A stretch of DNA of 64,000 nt, taken from positions 1 to 64,000 of the forward strand of contig CAVOJU010000013.1 of the NCBI GenBank assembly GCA_963696315.1. Reading direction: 5' to 3'. Made by a program: the position numbers and the translations under genes. The notes beneath the pieces are model-generated. The model was not told the DNA's origin. It worked only from the letters and a program-made list of their open reading frames with translations, and searched no databases. The DNA comes from CAWKEY01 sp963696315. GTDB taxonomy: Bacteria; Pseudomonadota; Gammaproteobacteria; Methylococcales; Methylomonadaceae. How positions within the stretch are numbered: position 1 is the stretch's first letter; each line of letters opens with the position of its first letter. Positions 7,308-15,948 of the stretch are shown here, piece by piece.

Positions 7308-8980
7308 TTATTTGGGTTCAAATGTAAACGTAAACGTTTTAAACGCCCTGTTGAATAACTCTTTATCCATCGGCACGGGAAGAGGCGATGCTTTTCTGAC
7401 CGCGTTTTCCGCAGAACGGTCAAAAATGTCATCGCCACTGCTGGAAATAATTTCGACATCCATCACTTCACCACTGGAAAGCAATCGAACCCGAATCTTG
7501 CATTTCAAGCCCGCTGAAGCGGACGGCGGCCGAATCCAGTTGCGGTTGACCTTTAGCTTAATAGCCGCCGTTGCCTCCGCCATTGCCCGGTCCTGCGCTG
7601 CTCTCATGTTGGCTGCTTCAGCCTGTTGAGCCGCTGCTTTCGCTCTGGCTGCATCTGCGGCGGCTTTTTCAGACGCCGCTTTCTCACGTGCAGCGGAGGC
7701 TCCGCTTCAGCCTTGGCTTGTGCAGCGGCTTCTGCTTTCGCCTGCTTGGCGGCTTCGGCTTTTTCGGCAGCCGCTTTCTCGCGTGCGGCTTGTTCTGCCT
7801 CGGCTTTGGCTTTTGCCGCCGCTTCGGCTTTCGCCTGTTTGGCCGCTTCGGCCTTGGCTTGTGCGGCCGCTGCGGCCTTTTCAGCGCGCGCGGCTTCGGC
7901 TTTTTCGGCGGCGGCTTTCTCGCGTGCGGCTTGTTCTGCCTCGGCTTTGGCTTTTGCCGCCGCTTCGGCTTTCGCCTGTTTGGCCGCTTCGGCCTTGGCT
8001 TGTGCGGCCGCTGCGGCCTTTTCAGCGCGCGCGGCTTCGGCTTTTTCGGCGGCGGCTTTTTCACGGGCGGCTTGTTCTGCCTCGGCTTTGGCTTTTGCCG
8101 CCGCTTCGGCTTTTGCCTGTTTGGCCGCTTCGGCCTTGGCTTGTGCGGCCGCTGCGGCCTTTTCAGCGCGCGCGGCTTCGGCTTTTTCGGCGGCGGCTTT
8201 TTCACGGGCGGCTTGTTCTGCCTCGGCTTTGGCTTTTGCCGCCGCTTCGGCTTTCGCCTGTTTGGCCGCTTCGGCCTTGGCTTGTGCGGCCGCTGCGGCC
8301 TTTTCAGCGCGCGCGGCTTCGGCTTTTTCGGCGGCAGCTTTCTCGCGAGCGGCTTGTTCTGCCTCGGCCTTGGCTTTTACAGCCGCTTCGGTTTTCGCCT
8401 GTTTGGCCGCTTCGGCCTTGACTTGTGCTGCGGCTTCGGCCTTTTTCGGCAACTGCCTTTTCACGGGCGGCCTGCTCTGCCTCGGCTTTGGCTTTTGCCG
8501 CCGCTTCGGCTTTTCGCCTGTTTGGCCGCTTCGGCCTTGGCTTGTGCTGCGGCTTCGGCTTTTTCGGCAGCTGCCTTTTCACGGGCGGCTTGTTCTGCCT
8601 CGGCTTTGGCTTTTGCAGCCGCTTCGGCCTTCGCCTGTTTGGCCGCTTCGGCCTTGGCTTGTGCTGCCGCTGCAGCCTTTTCAGCACGCGCGGCTTCGGC
8701 TTTACGTTCTTCTTGCAGGCGCTGCTGCCTGACGGCTACCGCTTGTTTCTCTGCCTGGGACTCAGCCGGCTGCTCGGGCTCGGGCTGGGCAACTGCAGAT
8801 AGATTGTGGCTGCGGCTTTGCGGTGGTTTGTTCGACAATAGAAGCCTGTATGATGTCCTGAGCGGGCTTTGCCTCTTTTTTGGGCTTCAAGTTGAAACTT
8901 AATGCGAACATGCCGATAAGAATAACGTGCAAAGCTAAAGCCAGAATGAATGGCCATGTAAATCTCTTTCGACTATCCAT
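7308..8980 (-). pseudogene. tolA: Tol-Pal envelope protein TolA, apparent multiple frameshifts
   Basis: TolA spans the periplasm between the TolQR motor and Pal/TolB. The N-terminus (MDSRKRFTWPFILALALHV, one membrane helix) and the C-terminal domain III (ending KTFTFTFEPK) are both well conserved, and the middle is a very long Ala/Lys/Glu-rich helix. The parts lie in different frames, with switches near 8810, 8500, 8455 and 7700, so four single-base corrections are needed. Because tolA sits inside an intact tol operon and its ends are conserved, assembly errors in the repetitive middle are more likely than true loss. It lies 7 bp after tolR. Confidence 0.85.
7861..8424 (-). repeat. 141-bp tandem repeats in tolA helical domain
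   Basis: The string GTGCGGCCGCTGCGGCC recurs at 7861, 8002, 8143 and 8284, an exact 141-bp (47-residue) period. The encoded unit is a run of AAAAQAKAEAAKQ, AKAEAAAKAKAEAEQ and AAREKAAAEKAE modules. Copies differ at only a few bases, so this is recent tandem amplification that lengthens the TolA periplasmic helix. Less regular copies continue on both sides, to about 7720 and 8690. Confidence 0.9.
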
Positions 8981-8987
8981 TTACTCT

Positions 8988-9428
8988 CTATTGTTCATTT
9001 GATTTGGTCAGCAATCCTACATTAGGCACACCGGCATTTTTCAATGCCGCCATAACGGTAACCACTTTGCCATAGCCTACGGTTTCATCGGCATTGATCA
9101 GTACCTGCGTTTCCGGGCGATTGCTTAAGACACCTGCGACCCGGGCATAAATATCTTCCGGCTGAATGGACTCGTCCTTATCACCACTCTCGTTGATGTA
9201 GTATTGATAATTTTTATCGATAGTGATGACAATGGGTGGGATATCCTTTTGCTCGACCATGGACGATTGCGCTTGCGGCAAATCAACTTTCACTCCGGTT
9301 TGCAGCATCGGGGTGGTAATCATGAAGATGATCAACAATACCAGGGTGACGTCGATATAGGGAACGACGTTGATTTCCGCCATGGGTTTTCTGCGGCCAC
9401 GTCCGCCTTGCTTGCCTTGAGGACTCAT
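8988..9428 (-). CDS. tolR: Tol-Pal system protein TolR
   Basis: TolR is an inner-membrane, proton-force-coupled partner of TolQ. One membrane segment lies near residues 22-42 (NVVPYIDVTLVLLIIFMITT); Asp in YIDVTLVLL is the conserved proton-carrying residue. A periplasmic domain follows. Length 146 residues. The basic N-terminus (GKQGGRGRRKP) is normal for the cytoplasmic side. The start codon overlaps the tolQ stop by 4 bp, so translation is coupled. Confidence 0.95.
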   Translation of the reverse strand: MSPQGKQGGRGRRKPMAEINVVPYIDVTLVLLIIFMITTPMLQTGVKVDLPQAQSSMVEQKDIPPIVITIDKNYQYYINESGDKDESIQPEDIYARVAGVLSNRPETQVLINADETVGYGKVVTVMAALKNAGVPNVGLLTKSNEQ

Positions 9429-10102
9429 TTGTTGTGTGCCTGCCGTTGCAATAAGACGACGAACTCTTCAACGAACAACTCGTATCGGCCGGTAAGCCTA
9501 TCCAGACGCGTAGCAAAACGGTTATACGAAATAACGGCGGGGATAGCCGCAAACAGACCAATCGCTGTCGCAATCAAGGCTTCGGCGATACCTGGCGCGA
9601 CTTGCGCCAAGGTGGCCTGCTGCACATTACCCAAGGACCGGAATGAATTCATGATGCCCCATACCGTACCAAACAAGCCGATATACGGACTGGTTGAGCC
9701 AACGGTAGCCAAAAACGGCAGGTGTTCATCGAGCCTATCCAGTTCCCGCGATAGTTCAATACGCATGGCACGCTGGGCACTTTCCACTTGTACACCCGGA
9801 TCCACATTGCCGGCCTGGCGCATACGTGAAAATTCCTTATAACCGGCCAGGAATATTTTCTCTATGCCTTCCGGTTCAAAATCCTTTGCAGTCAATCGTC
9901 TGTAAAGATCCGTCAAGGCCGCACCCGACCAGAATTGCTCTTCAAATTCATCAGTGATTTCCAGCGCCCGGCTGAGTTCCTTGCGTTTGGAGAAGATAAA
10001 TGTCCATGATACCAGTGAGGCTGCCAGCAATATCAGCATGACAAATTGAACAACAAAGCTGGCTTCTTTAATTAAATGAAAAATGGATAAATCGGTGTTC
10101 AT
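9425..10102 (-). CDS. tolQ: Tol-Pal system protein TolQ
   Basis: TolQ forms the inner-membrane stator channel of the Tol motor. The start at 10100-10102 (MNTDLSIFHLIKEAS) gives the standard ~225-residue protein; the frame is open upstream but without homology. Three membrane helices are visible: about 15-37, and the pair near residues 130-190 (TVGSTSPYIGLFGTVWGIM; EALIATAIGLFAAIPAVI). The 4-bp overlaps with ybgC upstream and tolR downstream indicate a tightly coupled operon. Confidence 0.95.
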   Translation of the reverse strand: MNTDLSIFHLIKEASFVVQFVMLILLAASLVSWTFIFSKRKELSRALEITDEFEEQFWSGAALTDLYRRLTAKDFEPEGIEKIFLAGYKEFSRMRQAGNVDPGVQVESAQRAMRIELSRELDRLDEHLPFLATVGSTSPYIGLFGTVWGIMNSFRSLGNVQQATLAQVAPGIAEALIATAIGLFAAIPAVISYNRFATRLDRLTGRYELFVEEFVVLLQRQAHNK

Positions 10103-10506
10103 TGTTTGATTTGCTCTAGTAAATTCTCGGGAATTGCTTTTGGGCGCATGGTTTGTGCGTCCAGACAGGCAATGCGAATGATGCCTTCGCATAAAACTTC
10201 ATCGCCTCGTTTAATTTGTTGTGCAAAGGTAAGACTGGCCTTTTTGGCAAGACAGACTTCCGCGCTGACCTGTAGCAGTTCATTAAACCGGGCCGGCCTT
10301 AAATAGTCGACCTGCACAGAGCGCACGACAAAAATAATGCCTTCGTTGACAATCAGCTGATCCTGCTCGTGGCCCATGGCCCTGAGCATTTCTGTTCTTG
10401 CCCGTTCAAAAAACTTCAGATAATTGGCGTAAAACACCACGCCACCGGCATCGGTATCTTCGTAATAAACCCGTACCGGCCAAATATAGTTTTTATTACT
10501 TATCAT
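10099..10506 (-). CDS. ybgC: Acyl-CoA thioesterase YbgC (hotdog fold)
   Basis: This is a 135-residue hotdog thioesterase of the YbgC/FadM type, which hydrolyses acyl-CoA or acyl-ACP thioesters and is linked to the Tol system and phospholipid metabolism. The catalytic-region signature YYEDTDAGGVVFYANYLKF is at residues 14-32, with the acidic residues D17/D19. It is the first gene of the tol operon and overlaps tolQ by 4 bp; ruvB ends 54 bp upstream of its start. Confidence 0.93.
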   Translation of the reverse strand: MISNKNYIWPVRVYYEDTDAGGVVFYANYLKFFERARTEMLRAMGHEQDQLIVNEGIIFVVRSVQVDYLRPARFNELLQVSAEVCLAKKASLTFAQQIKRGDEVLCEGIIRIACLDAQTMRPKAIPENLLEQIKQ

Positions 10507-10560
10507 TGTATTAATAGTACAAGCACGATGACGCGGCTGGATGCGCAGTGCGCACCCGGC

Positions 10561-11595
10561 TTATTCAAACAAGTCTTCAGACACGCCAAAATGCTGCGGC
10601 GGCTGCAAGCCAAAATGCAGATAGGCATTCTGGGTCACCACCCGTCCACGTGGCGTGCGCATGATAAACCCCTGCTGCAGCAGGTAAGGCTCCAGCACAT
10701 CTTCAATGGTGCCGCGTTCCTCACTAATGGCGGCGGCCAGGGTATCGAGTCCTACCGGCCCGCCGGCAAAATTGTCAATCATGGTTCTCAGCAGTTTGCG
10801 ATCCAGTGCATCAAAGCCGTTGTTATCCACTTTCAACATGGCCAGCGCCTGACTGGCTATCACCTCGGTCACGGCGCCATCGCCCTTGACTTCGGCATAA
10901 TCGCGCACCCGGCGCAGCAAACGGTTGGCAATCCGCGGCGTGCCGCGCGACCGGCGCGCAATTTCATGGGCGCCGGCATAATCCAGCACAATACCCAATA
11001 CGCTGGCTGAACGCACGACTATGCTGGCCAGCTCATCGACTGTATAAAATTCCAGTCTCTGCACTATGCCAAAGCGATCTCGCAAAGGGGACGTCAGCAG
11101 GCCGGCACGTGTGGTTGCGCCAACCAGGGTAAAGGGCGGCAAATCCAGCTTGATTGAGCGTGCAGCCGGGCCTTCGCCGATCATGATGTCAATCTGATAA
11201 TCTTCCATGGCCGGGTATAAGACTTCTTCCACTACCGGGCTCAAGCGATGAATTTCATCGATAAACAACACATCATGCGCTTCGAGATTGGTTAAAAGGG
11301 CGGCAAGATCGCCGGCCTTATCGAGCACCGGGCCTGAAGTCTGGCGAATATTAACACACATCTCGGCGGCGATGATATTGGCCAAAGTGGTTTTACCCAG
11401 CCCCGGCGGCCCAAATATCAGGACATGATCCAGGGCTTCCTTGCGCGCCGATGCTGCCTGAATGAAAATTTCCATCTGCGTGCGCAATTCTTGCTGACCG
11501 ATATAATCCGCCAGACGTCTGGGACGGATGGCGCGATCCTGACGCTCTTCATCTGAATGGCCGTGTGCGGTTATCAAGCGATCACGTTCGATCAT
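10561..11595 (-). CDS. ruvB: Holliday junction branch migration ATPase RuvB
   Basis: RuvB is the hexameric motor that drives branch migration of Holliday junctions with RuvA. Walker A GPPGLGKT is at residues 62-69 and Walker B DEIH at 113-116; sensor GATTRAGLLTSPLRDRFGI and the arginine finger region are intact. A winged-helix C-terminus contacts DNA (…GFIMRTPRGRVVTQNAY). The 344-residue length is normal. It overlaps ruvA by 4 bp. Confidence 0.97.
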   Translation of the reverse strand: MIERDRLITAHGHSDEERQDRAIRPRRLADYIGQQELRTQMEIFIQAASARKEALDHVLIFGPPGLGKTTLANIIAAEMCVNIRQTSGPVLDKAGDLAALLTNLEAHDVLFIDEIHRLSPVVEEVLYPAMEDYQIDIMIGEGPAARSIKLDLPPFTLVGATTRAGLLTSPLRDRFGIVQRLEFYTVDELASIVVRSASVLGIVLDYAGAHEIARRSRGTPRIANRLLRRVRDYAEVKGDGAVTEVIASQALAMLKVDNNGFDALDRKLLRTMIDNFAGGPVGLDTLAAAISEERGTIEDVLEPYLLQQGFIMRTPRGRVVTQNAYLHFGLQPPQHFGVSEDLFE

Positions 11596-12197
11596 CTGAT
11601 GCTGCCTTGCAAGGCCTGCCTGATGATAGCTTCGCAGCTTTTGTTTTCAGGGCTGATATTTTGCACCATTCGGCCGGCATCCTGGGGCTTGTAACCTAGG
11701 GCGCACAAGGCGCTGATCGCTTCCTGTCTCGGATTATTGACCGCTTGCGGCTGCTCTCCTGCATAACTGCTACCGGCAGTGGCCGGTTCGCCGAGACCAG
11801 GCAAACGGTCGCGCATTTCAATAATCAGGCGTTCCGCGGTTTTTTTGCCTACGCCGGGCAGTCGCACCAGCGCCTGGGTATCGTTATTCTGAATGCAGCG
11901 ATGAAATTCTTCGGCGCTTTGCCCGGATAAAATCGTCAATGCCAGCTTGGGACCGACACCATTGACCCTGATCAGGGTTCTGAACATCAGGCGATCCGCT
12001 TCGGTTGAAAATCCGAACAGGATATGCGCATCTTCCCGCACGACCAGGTGCGTATGCAGCTTTATTTCCGCGCCTATGGACGGCAAATCATAAAAAGTCG
12101 TCATCGGCGCTTCAACTTCATAACCGACACCCTGCACATCCAGCACCAATACCGGTGGCGCTTTCAGCACCAGTGTGCCGCGCAAGAAACCTATCAT
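11592..12197 (-). CDS. ruvA: Holliday junction DNA helicase subunit RuvA
   Basis: RuvA tetramers bind the four-way junction and load RuvB. I took the ATG at 12195-12197 (MIGFLRGTLVLKAPP), the standard N-terminus; it overlaps the ruvC stop by 4 bp. The OB-fold N-terminal domain is followed by helix-hairpin-helix motifs (TLIRVNGVGPKLALTIL and LVRLPGVGKKTAERLI) and a C-terminal domain III that contacts RuvB (ISALCALGYKPQDAGRMV). 201 residues. Confidence 0.97.
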   Translation of the reverse strand: MIGFLRGTLVLKAPPVLVLDVQGVGYEVEAPMTTFYDLPSIGAEIKLHTHLVVREDAHILFGFSTEADRLMFRTLIRVNGVGPKLALTILSGQSAEEFHRCIQNNDTQALVRLPGVGKKTAERLIIEMRDRLPGLGEPATAGSSYAGEQPQAVNNPRQEAISALCALGYKPQDAGRMVQNISPENKSCEAIIRQALQGSIR

Positions 12198-12691
12198 CTG
12201 AAAACGCCCTGCGGCATGCGCAATGCCGTTTGCTGATAATGGGAATGACAAAGACCAATCGCCAAGGCATCACTGGCATCACACGATAAGTCACCCTGAA
12301 TACTCAGCAAAATTTTCACCATGTGCTGAACCTGGAGTTTATCGGCGCCGCCCTTGCCGACCACCGCCTGCTTGACCTGCCGGGCGGCATATTCAAACAC
12401 CGGCAAACCAGTGGTCTGGACGGCACAAATCGCCGCGCCGCGCGCCTGTCCCAACTTCAGGGCTGAATCGGCATTTTTATGCATAAATATCTGCTCTATG
12501 GCCATTTGCTCGGGCTCATATAAATTGACGATTTCCACAATGCCATCGAATATTTGTTTAAGCCGGTCAGGAAAATAGTCCGCCTTGATGCGTATGCTGC
12601 CGCTGGCCAGATATTTATAGCCGCGCGGTGAATCTTCTATAATTCCGTATCCGGTTGTTCTTGAGCCGGGGTCTATCCCTAAAATTCTCAT
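12194..12691 (-). CDS. ruvC: Crossover junction endodeoxyribonuclease RuvC
   Basis: RuvC resolves Holliday junctions by symmetric cleavage. The acidic catalytic residues are visible: D7 in GIDPGSRTTGYG, E66 in AIEQIFM, and the pair in CDASDALAIGLCH near residues 138-141. 165 residues is normal. It heads the ruvCAB operon. In many gammaproteobacteria yebC lies immediately upstream; here an accessory insert separates them. Confidence 0.97.
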   Translation of the reverse strand: MRILGIDPGSRTTGYGIIEDSPRGYKYLASGSIRIKADYFPDRLKQIFDGIVEIVNLYEPEQMAIEQIFMHKNADSALKLGQARGAAICAVQTTGLPVFEYAARQVKQAVVGKGGADKLQVQHMVKILLSIQGDLSCDASDALAIGLCHSHYQQTALRMPQGVFR

Positions 12692-12734
12692 CTGTTATTA
12701 ATCAATGGTAGGGGGAGGTGTGTACACCATTTTG

Positions 12735-13136
12735 CTATCGCTGTTTTTCATCAAGCAGCATTACCGATTGCAGGCGTGCAAATTTCTTATCAAAGGTAAA
12801 TAACTCATGATTATTTTCCATACAGCCTGACAAAATAAGGCAATCTGAAAAATCAGCCGCGTGACTTTCAAAGGTCGCCAGTGCCGTACCAAACTGAGAT
12901 TCATCCTGTAACACAAAAAGTAAAGTTTGTTGGAGATGTTTTAGTACGGTAATGACAGCTGGCTTATCAAAGCCATAAGCAGTTTCCAATACCCAAACCA
13001 TTTCAATTTGTACGATTTGCGGCACATAAACCTGTCCAGCACGTTTTAACAAAGCCTTAGCTAAACTGACCTGTGTCTGTGAGTCTGGATCATTGATTAA
13101 CAAACGCACCAGCACATTGGTATCAACTGCGATCAT
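12735..13136 (-). CDS. PIN-domain toxin, VapC-like
   Basis: This 133-residue protein has the PIN fold of VapC ribonuclease toxins. It starts MIAVDTNVLVRLL, with the first catalytic Asp at residue 5, a mid-protein acidic position in VQIEMVWVLE (Glu near 45) and a later acidic patch at AADFSDCLI (near 96-100). VapC toxins cut tRNA or rRNA; the target cannot be predicted here. The start overlaps the antitoxin stop by 4 bp, the normal antitoxin-toxin arrangement. Confidence 0.85.
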   Translation of the reverse strand: MIAVDTNVLVRLLINDPDSQTQVSLAKALLKRAGQVYVPQIVQIEMVWVLETAYGFDKPAVITVLKHLQQTLLFVLQDESQFGTALATFESHAADFSDCLILSGCMENNHELFTFDKKFARLQSVMLLDEKQR

Positions 13137-13372
13137 AAACTCCCGCCACGTTTTTTTATTGCCTCATCCATTTGTTCCAAACTGATGCCGTAGGGTGCCT
13201 GTAAAATGCCGCAAGCCTGTTCGATTTCTTCGTCGGTTACTTGATGTTTATGCTGTGTTATTGATTTGAATGAATATCGCTCTTCCAGGAAACAAATAAA
13301 ATCCAATACCTCTTTTTGTAAATTTTCCGGTAGTCTTTGGCTATGAGTCGTTATTTCATTAAGATGATTCAT
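13133..13372 (-). CDS. Antitoxin partner of the PIN toxin (DUF2281/VapB-like)
   Basis: This 79-residue protein has the sequence RLPENLQKEVLDFICFLEERYS, typical of DUF2281-type small antitoxins that accompany PIN toxins. The C-terminal tail (DEAIKKRGG) would wrap the toxin. It overlaps the toxin gene by 4 bp. An ATG preceded by GAGAGAAT at 13378-13385 (minus strand) is a plausible start site. A DNA-binding domain is not obvious, so autoregulation is uncertain. Confidence 0.75.
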   Translation of the reverse strand: MNHLNEITTHSQRLPENLQKEVLDFICFLEERYSFKSITQHKHQVTDEEIEQACGILQAPYGISLEQMDEAIKKRGGSL

Positions 13373-13492
13373 GATAATTCTCTCTCATTGAGTGCATGTT
13401 GGGGTTCATGCCTCATTAACGCGCATAAATTCTGACTTATATAACATCGCAAGGCTGTTTAACTTAACCAAAATTGAAAAATTGCGTTAAAA

Positions 13493-13555
13493 AAAGCGGC
13501 AACCCAACCTACAGATTTGTGTCGGGTTACGCTAAAGCTAAGCTGGCCTACGTGG
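13493..13555. repeat. Short dispersed repeat with GTYGGGTTACG / CAACCCAACC cores
   Basis: The segment GCAACCCAACCTACAGAT…GTCGGGTTACGCTAAAGCTA matches, in pieces, the segment on the other side of the PLD-like gene (14345-14415) and a stretch inside mutL (36974-37052). It looks like a small dispersed palindromic element that brackets the broken PLD-like gene. Confidence 0.5.
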
Positions 13556-13596
13556 CTGTTTTTCATCAAACTCGAATTGATGATGACATCGGGAGG

Positions 13597-14291
13597 TTAC
13601 AGACGAAAATTTTCGGGCCATAGAAAATATGGCCCAAACTTTGAACTCATACGAAACTCGCCGCCAACCTCTTTGCCTTTAGCAGTTAAATAATGCTTAC
13701 CGTCCTTCAACTCAAGCAAACTGGCGATAACGAGTTTATCCATGAACTCATTGGTCTTTATTCCAAGTTTTTGAGCGAGTTTTGAGGATGTCAGTTTATC
13801 GGATTTATCATCCGCATCCGATTTATCTTCATGTTCGTTCGTCACACGTTCCAAACTGATACGGACTTCATCACTTATACGAATAATACGTTGTGCTTCT
13901 TCATATGCGTCTTTGTAAAGCTCAGCGTCATCAGAACGACGAATCAGGATACCCATTTCATTGTTGTTGATTTGGCTGAATTCATAAAGATTGAGACTTG
14001 TGATGATACAAAGTTCTTCATTCAAATAGCACTTTGCATGTAAGTTTTTGCAAAAGCTGGTTCTGATATAACTGAGTTCCTTTAGCCAGTTAATTTCTTC
14101 GGGTTGAAGTTCACTTTTACCAGTAGACTATTCGCACATCAATCTTCAATCGATTTTTATCAGCTAAAAGCTCCTTCATCCGGTCATTTAGCTTTAAGAA
14201 TGGGCTTATTAAAATGAGCCTATCTTTAGCATTTTTAATTAGCTTCTTCGAGAAAATAATTAGTTGCACTGGTATTAAGAAACTTTGCCAT
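13597..14291 (-). pseudogene. Phospholipase D-like domain protein, two frameshifts
   Basis: The coding signal starts MAKFLNTSATNYFLEE at 14291 and, after correcting one extra base near 14240 and one near 14120, runs to the stop at 13597 as about 230 residues. The reconstructed middle contains LHAKCYLNEELCIITSLNLY, an HxKx4E PLD-type active-site motif, followed by NNNEMGIL. The C-terminal half looks like a small winged-helix or SAP-like DNA-binding region (KLTSSKLAQKLGIKTNEFMDKL). PLD-like proteins of this kind act as nucleases or DNA-binding proteins in accessory loci; a defence role is possible but unproven. Only one HxK motif is seen, so it would dimerise. Confidence 0.65.
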
Positions 14292-14344
14292 ATTGGTCCA
14301 TTTAATTGAATGTAACTAAGAATACTTAGCCCGTTAAGTTGGTT

Positions 14345-14415
14345 TAGCGATAGGTCTGTAACCCAACATTTTCAGCTTCGATACGTCGGGTTACGGCTAT
14401 CGCAACCCAACTAAC
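14345..14415. repeat. Short dispersed repeat, second copy flanking the PLD-like gene
   Basis: GTAACCCAACATTTTCAGC … GTCGGGTTACGGCTATCG … CAACCCAACTA resembles the copy at 13493-13555 and lies between the PLD-like gene and yebC. Confidence 0.5.
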
Positions 14416-14424
14416 ACTAACAAA

Positions 14425-15171
14425 TCAACCCAATCCTTCCATAATTTCGTCACTGATATCGGCATTGGAATATACGTTTTGCACATCGTCCAGATCTTCC
14501 AGACGCTCTATCAGACGCATCATTTTCTCTGCCGTTTCGGCATCGAGTTCGGTAGTGGTAGCCGCCTGCATAGTGACTTCGGCATTGTCGGGTTGAAAGC
14601 CCGCGGCGATCATGGCATCTTTTACTTGCAGATAATTTTCCGGCGCGGTCATGACATCCACGGAGCCATCATCATTGGCAATGACATCGTCAGCCCCCGC
14701 TTCCAGGGCTGCTTCAATCAGCGCATCTTCATCGACGGGACCGGCATAACTGATAATGCCAACCTTGCTGAATAGATAGGCCACAGAGCCGTCGGTACCC
14801 AAATTGCCGCCAGCTTTGGAAAACGCATGCCGCACTTCGGCAACGGTGCGGTTGCGGTTATCAGTCAGGCAATCGACCATGACGGCGACGCCCCCTGGGC
14901 CATAACCTTCATAGCGGACGTCTTCATAGTTGACGCCTTCCAGTGAACCGGTGGCTTTCTTGATGGCGTTGTCAATGGTATCGCGCTTCATATTGGCGCC
15001 GAGGCCTTTATCAATCGCCGTCCGCAATGCCGGATTGGTGGCCGGATCGCCGCCGCCGGATTTTGCCGCCACGTTAATTTCACGCAGTATTTTGGTAAAC
15101 AGTTTGCCGCGCAGGGCATCCTGTCCGGCTTTACGATGCTTGATATTAGCCCATTTACTATGTCCAGCCAT
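14425..15171 (-). CDS. yebC: YebC/PmpR family protein (TACO1-like)
   Basis: YebC-family proteins bind the ribosome and help translation through difficult motifs; some were described as transcriptional regulators. The 248-residue protein starts MAGHSKWANIKHRKAGQDA, the invariant N-terminus, and includes YEGYGPGGVAVMVDCLTDNRNRT, a family signature (given here around residues 87-109). Ends SDEIMEGLG. It normally sits beside ruvC; the insert at 12.7-14.4 kb separates them here. Confidence 0.95.
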   Translation of the reverse strand: MAGHSKWANIKHRKAGQDALRGKLFTKILREINVAAKSGGGDPATNPALRTAIDKGLGANMKRDTIDNAIKKATGSLEGVNYEDVRYEGYGPGGVAVMVDCLTDNRNRTVAEVRHAFSKAGGNLGTDGSVAYLFSKVGIISYAGPVDEDALIEAALEAGADDVIANDDGSVDVMTAPENYLQVKDAMIAAGFQPDNAEVTMQAATTTELDAETAEKMMRLIERLEDLDDVQNVYSNADISDEIMEGLG

Positions 15172-15306
15172 TGTCGCTCTCTGAGTTAAAAAATGCCGTC
15201 AATTTTAGCATTGAGTCCGGCGCCAATAAAAATTAGTAGCGCTTGATCAAAAGGCACGAGGCGTACCAACATCGCGACAAGGGCGCTGCTTCCACCCATT
15301 TTACAT

Positions 15307-15948
15307 TTACAATATATGCGCCAGCACTGCCGTCAGGCAAGGCTCGGCCACGTAAACGTCGGCCAGCTCGCGCACTATGGAGCGCTCTACCACGCCGCCA
15401 AAACCAATCACATAAGCCCCGGCCTGGCGGGCTTCCATATCGGTCTTGCCGTCGCCAACAACAGCTAAAGAGTGTGTCGACCTGTTCAACTGACGGCAAA
15501 TTTCTGCTTTGCCGCCGGTTCTGGCCAAGGGCGAACTGCGTTCATAATCGCGATAACTGCCGTCGTCATGGAAATAAATATCAACGGCATGAACATGACT
15601 GTCCGGCAGTCCCAAATACCTTGCCAGCGGCAAAATGGACTGGCGCAGACCGCCACTGATGATATGCAGTTCCTTATCCTGCGCGGCCAGGGCCGCAAAC
15701 ACTTCTTTGGCACCCTCGACGATTTCGGCGATATACAGATCGGCCAGCCAGTTGACGCTGGCCTGATCCGGCCTGATCAACGTCAAGCGCTGCTCGTAGA
15801 CGGCTTCCAGCGGCACTTCGCCATTCATGGCGGCATTGGTAAGCCGGGACATTTCTTCACCCAGCCCGACCCGCCCAGCCAGTTCATCGATACCCTCGAT
15901 CTTGCTTAAGGTGCTGTCGCAATCAAAACAGATAACATCAAAACTCAT
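15307..15948 (-). CDS. serB: Phosphoserine phosphatase-like HAD hydrolase
   Basis: HAD-family phosphatase whose best assignment is phosphoserine phosphatase, the last step of serine synthesis. The start at 15946-15948 (MSFDVICFDCDSTLSKIEG) places the nucleophile at D9 and the general acid at D11 (DCDST). Motif II is ISGGLRQSI, and motif III/IV is VVGDGKTDMEA. Its start overlaps the serA stop by 4 bp, which supports the pathway. At 213 residues it lacks the N-terminal ACT domain of longer SerB proteins. Confidence 0.85.
   Translation of the reverse strand: MSFDVICFDCDSTLSKIEGIDELAGRVGLGEEMSRLTNAAMNGEVPLEAVYEQRLTLIRPDQASVNWLADLYIAEIVEGAKEVFAALAAQDKELHIISGGLRQSILPLARYLGLPDSHVHAVDIYFHDDGSYRDYERSSPLARTGGKAEICRQLNRSTHSLAVVGDGKTDMEARQAGAYVIGFGGVVERSIVRELADVYVAEPCLTAVLAHIL

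Noticed and set aside
7571..8902. A 443-residue plus-strand ORF opposite tolA
   Set aside because: It is made of a repeated FGFCRRFGFRLFGRF pattern from the antisense of the Ala/Lys-rich tolA repeats; no gene-like signal.
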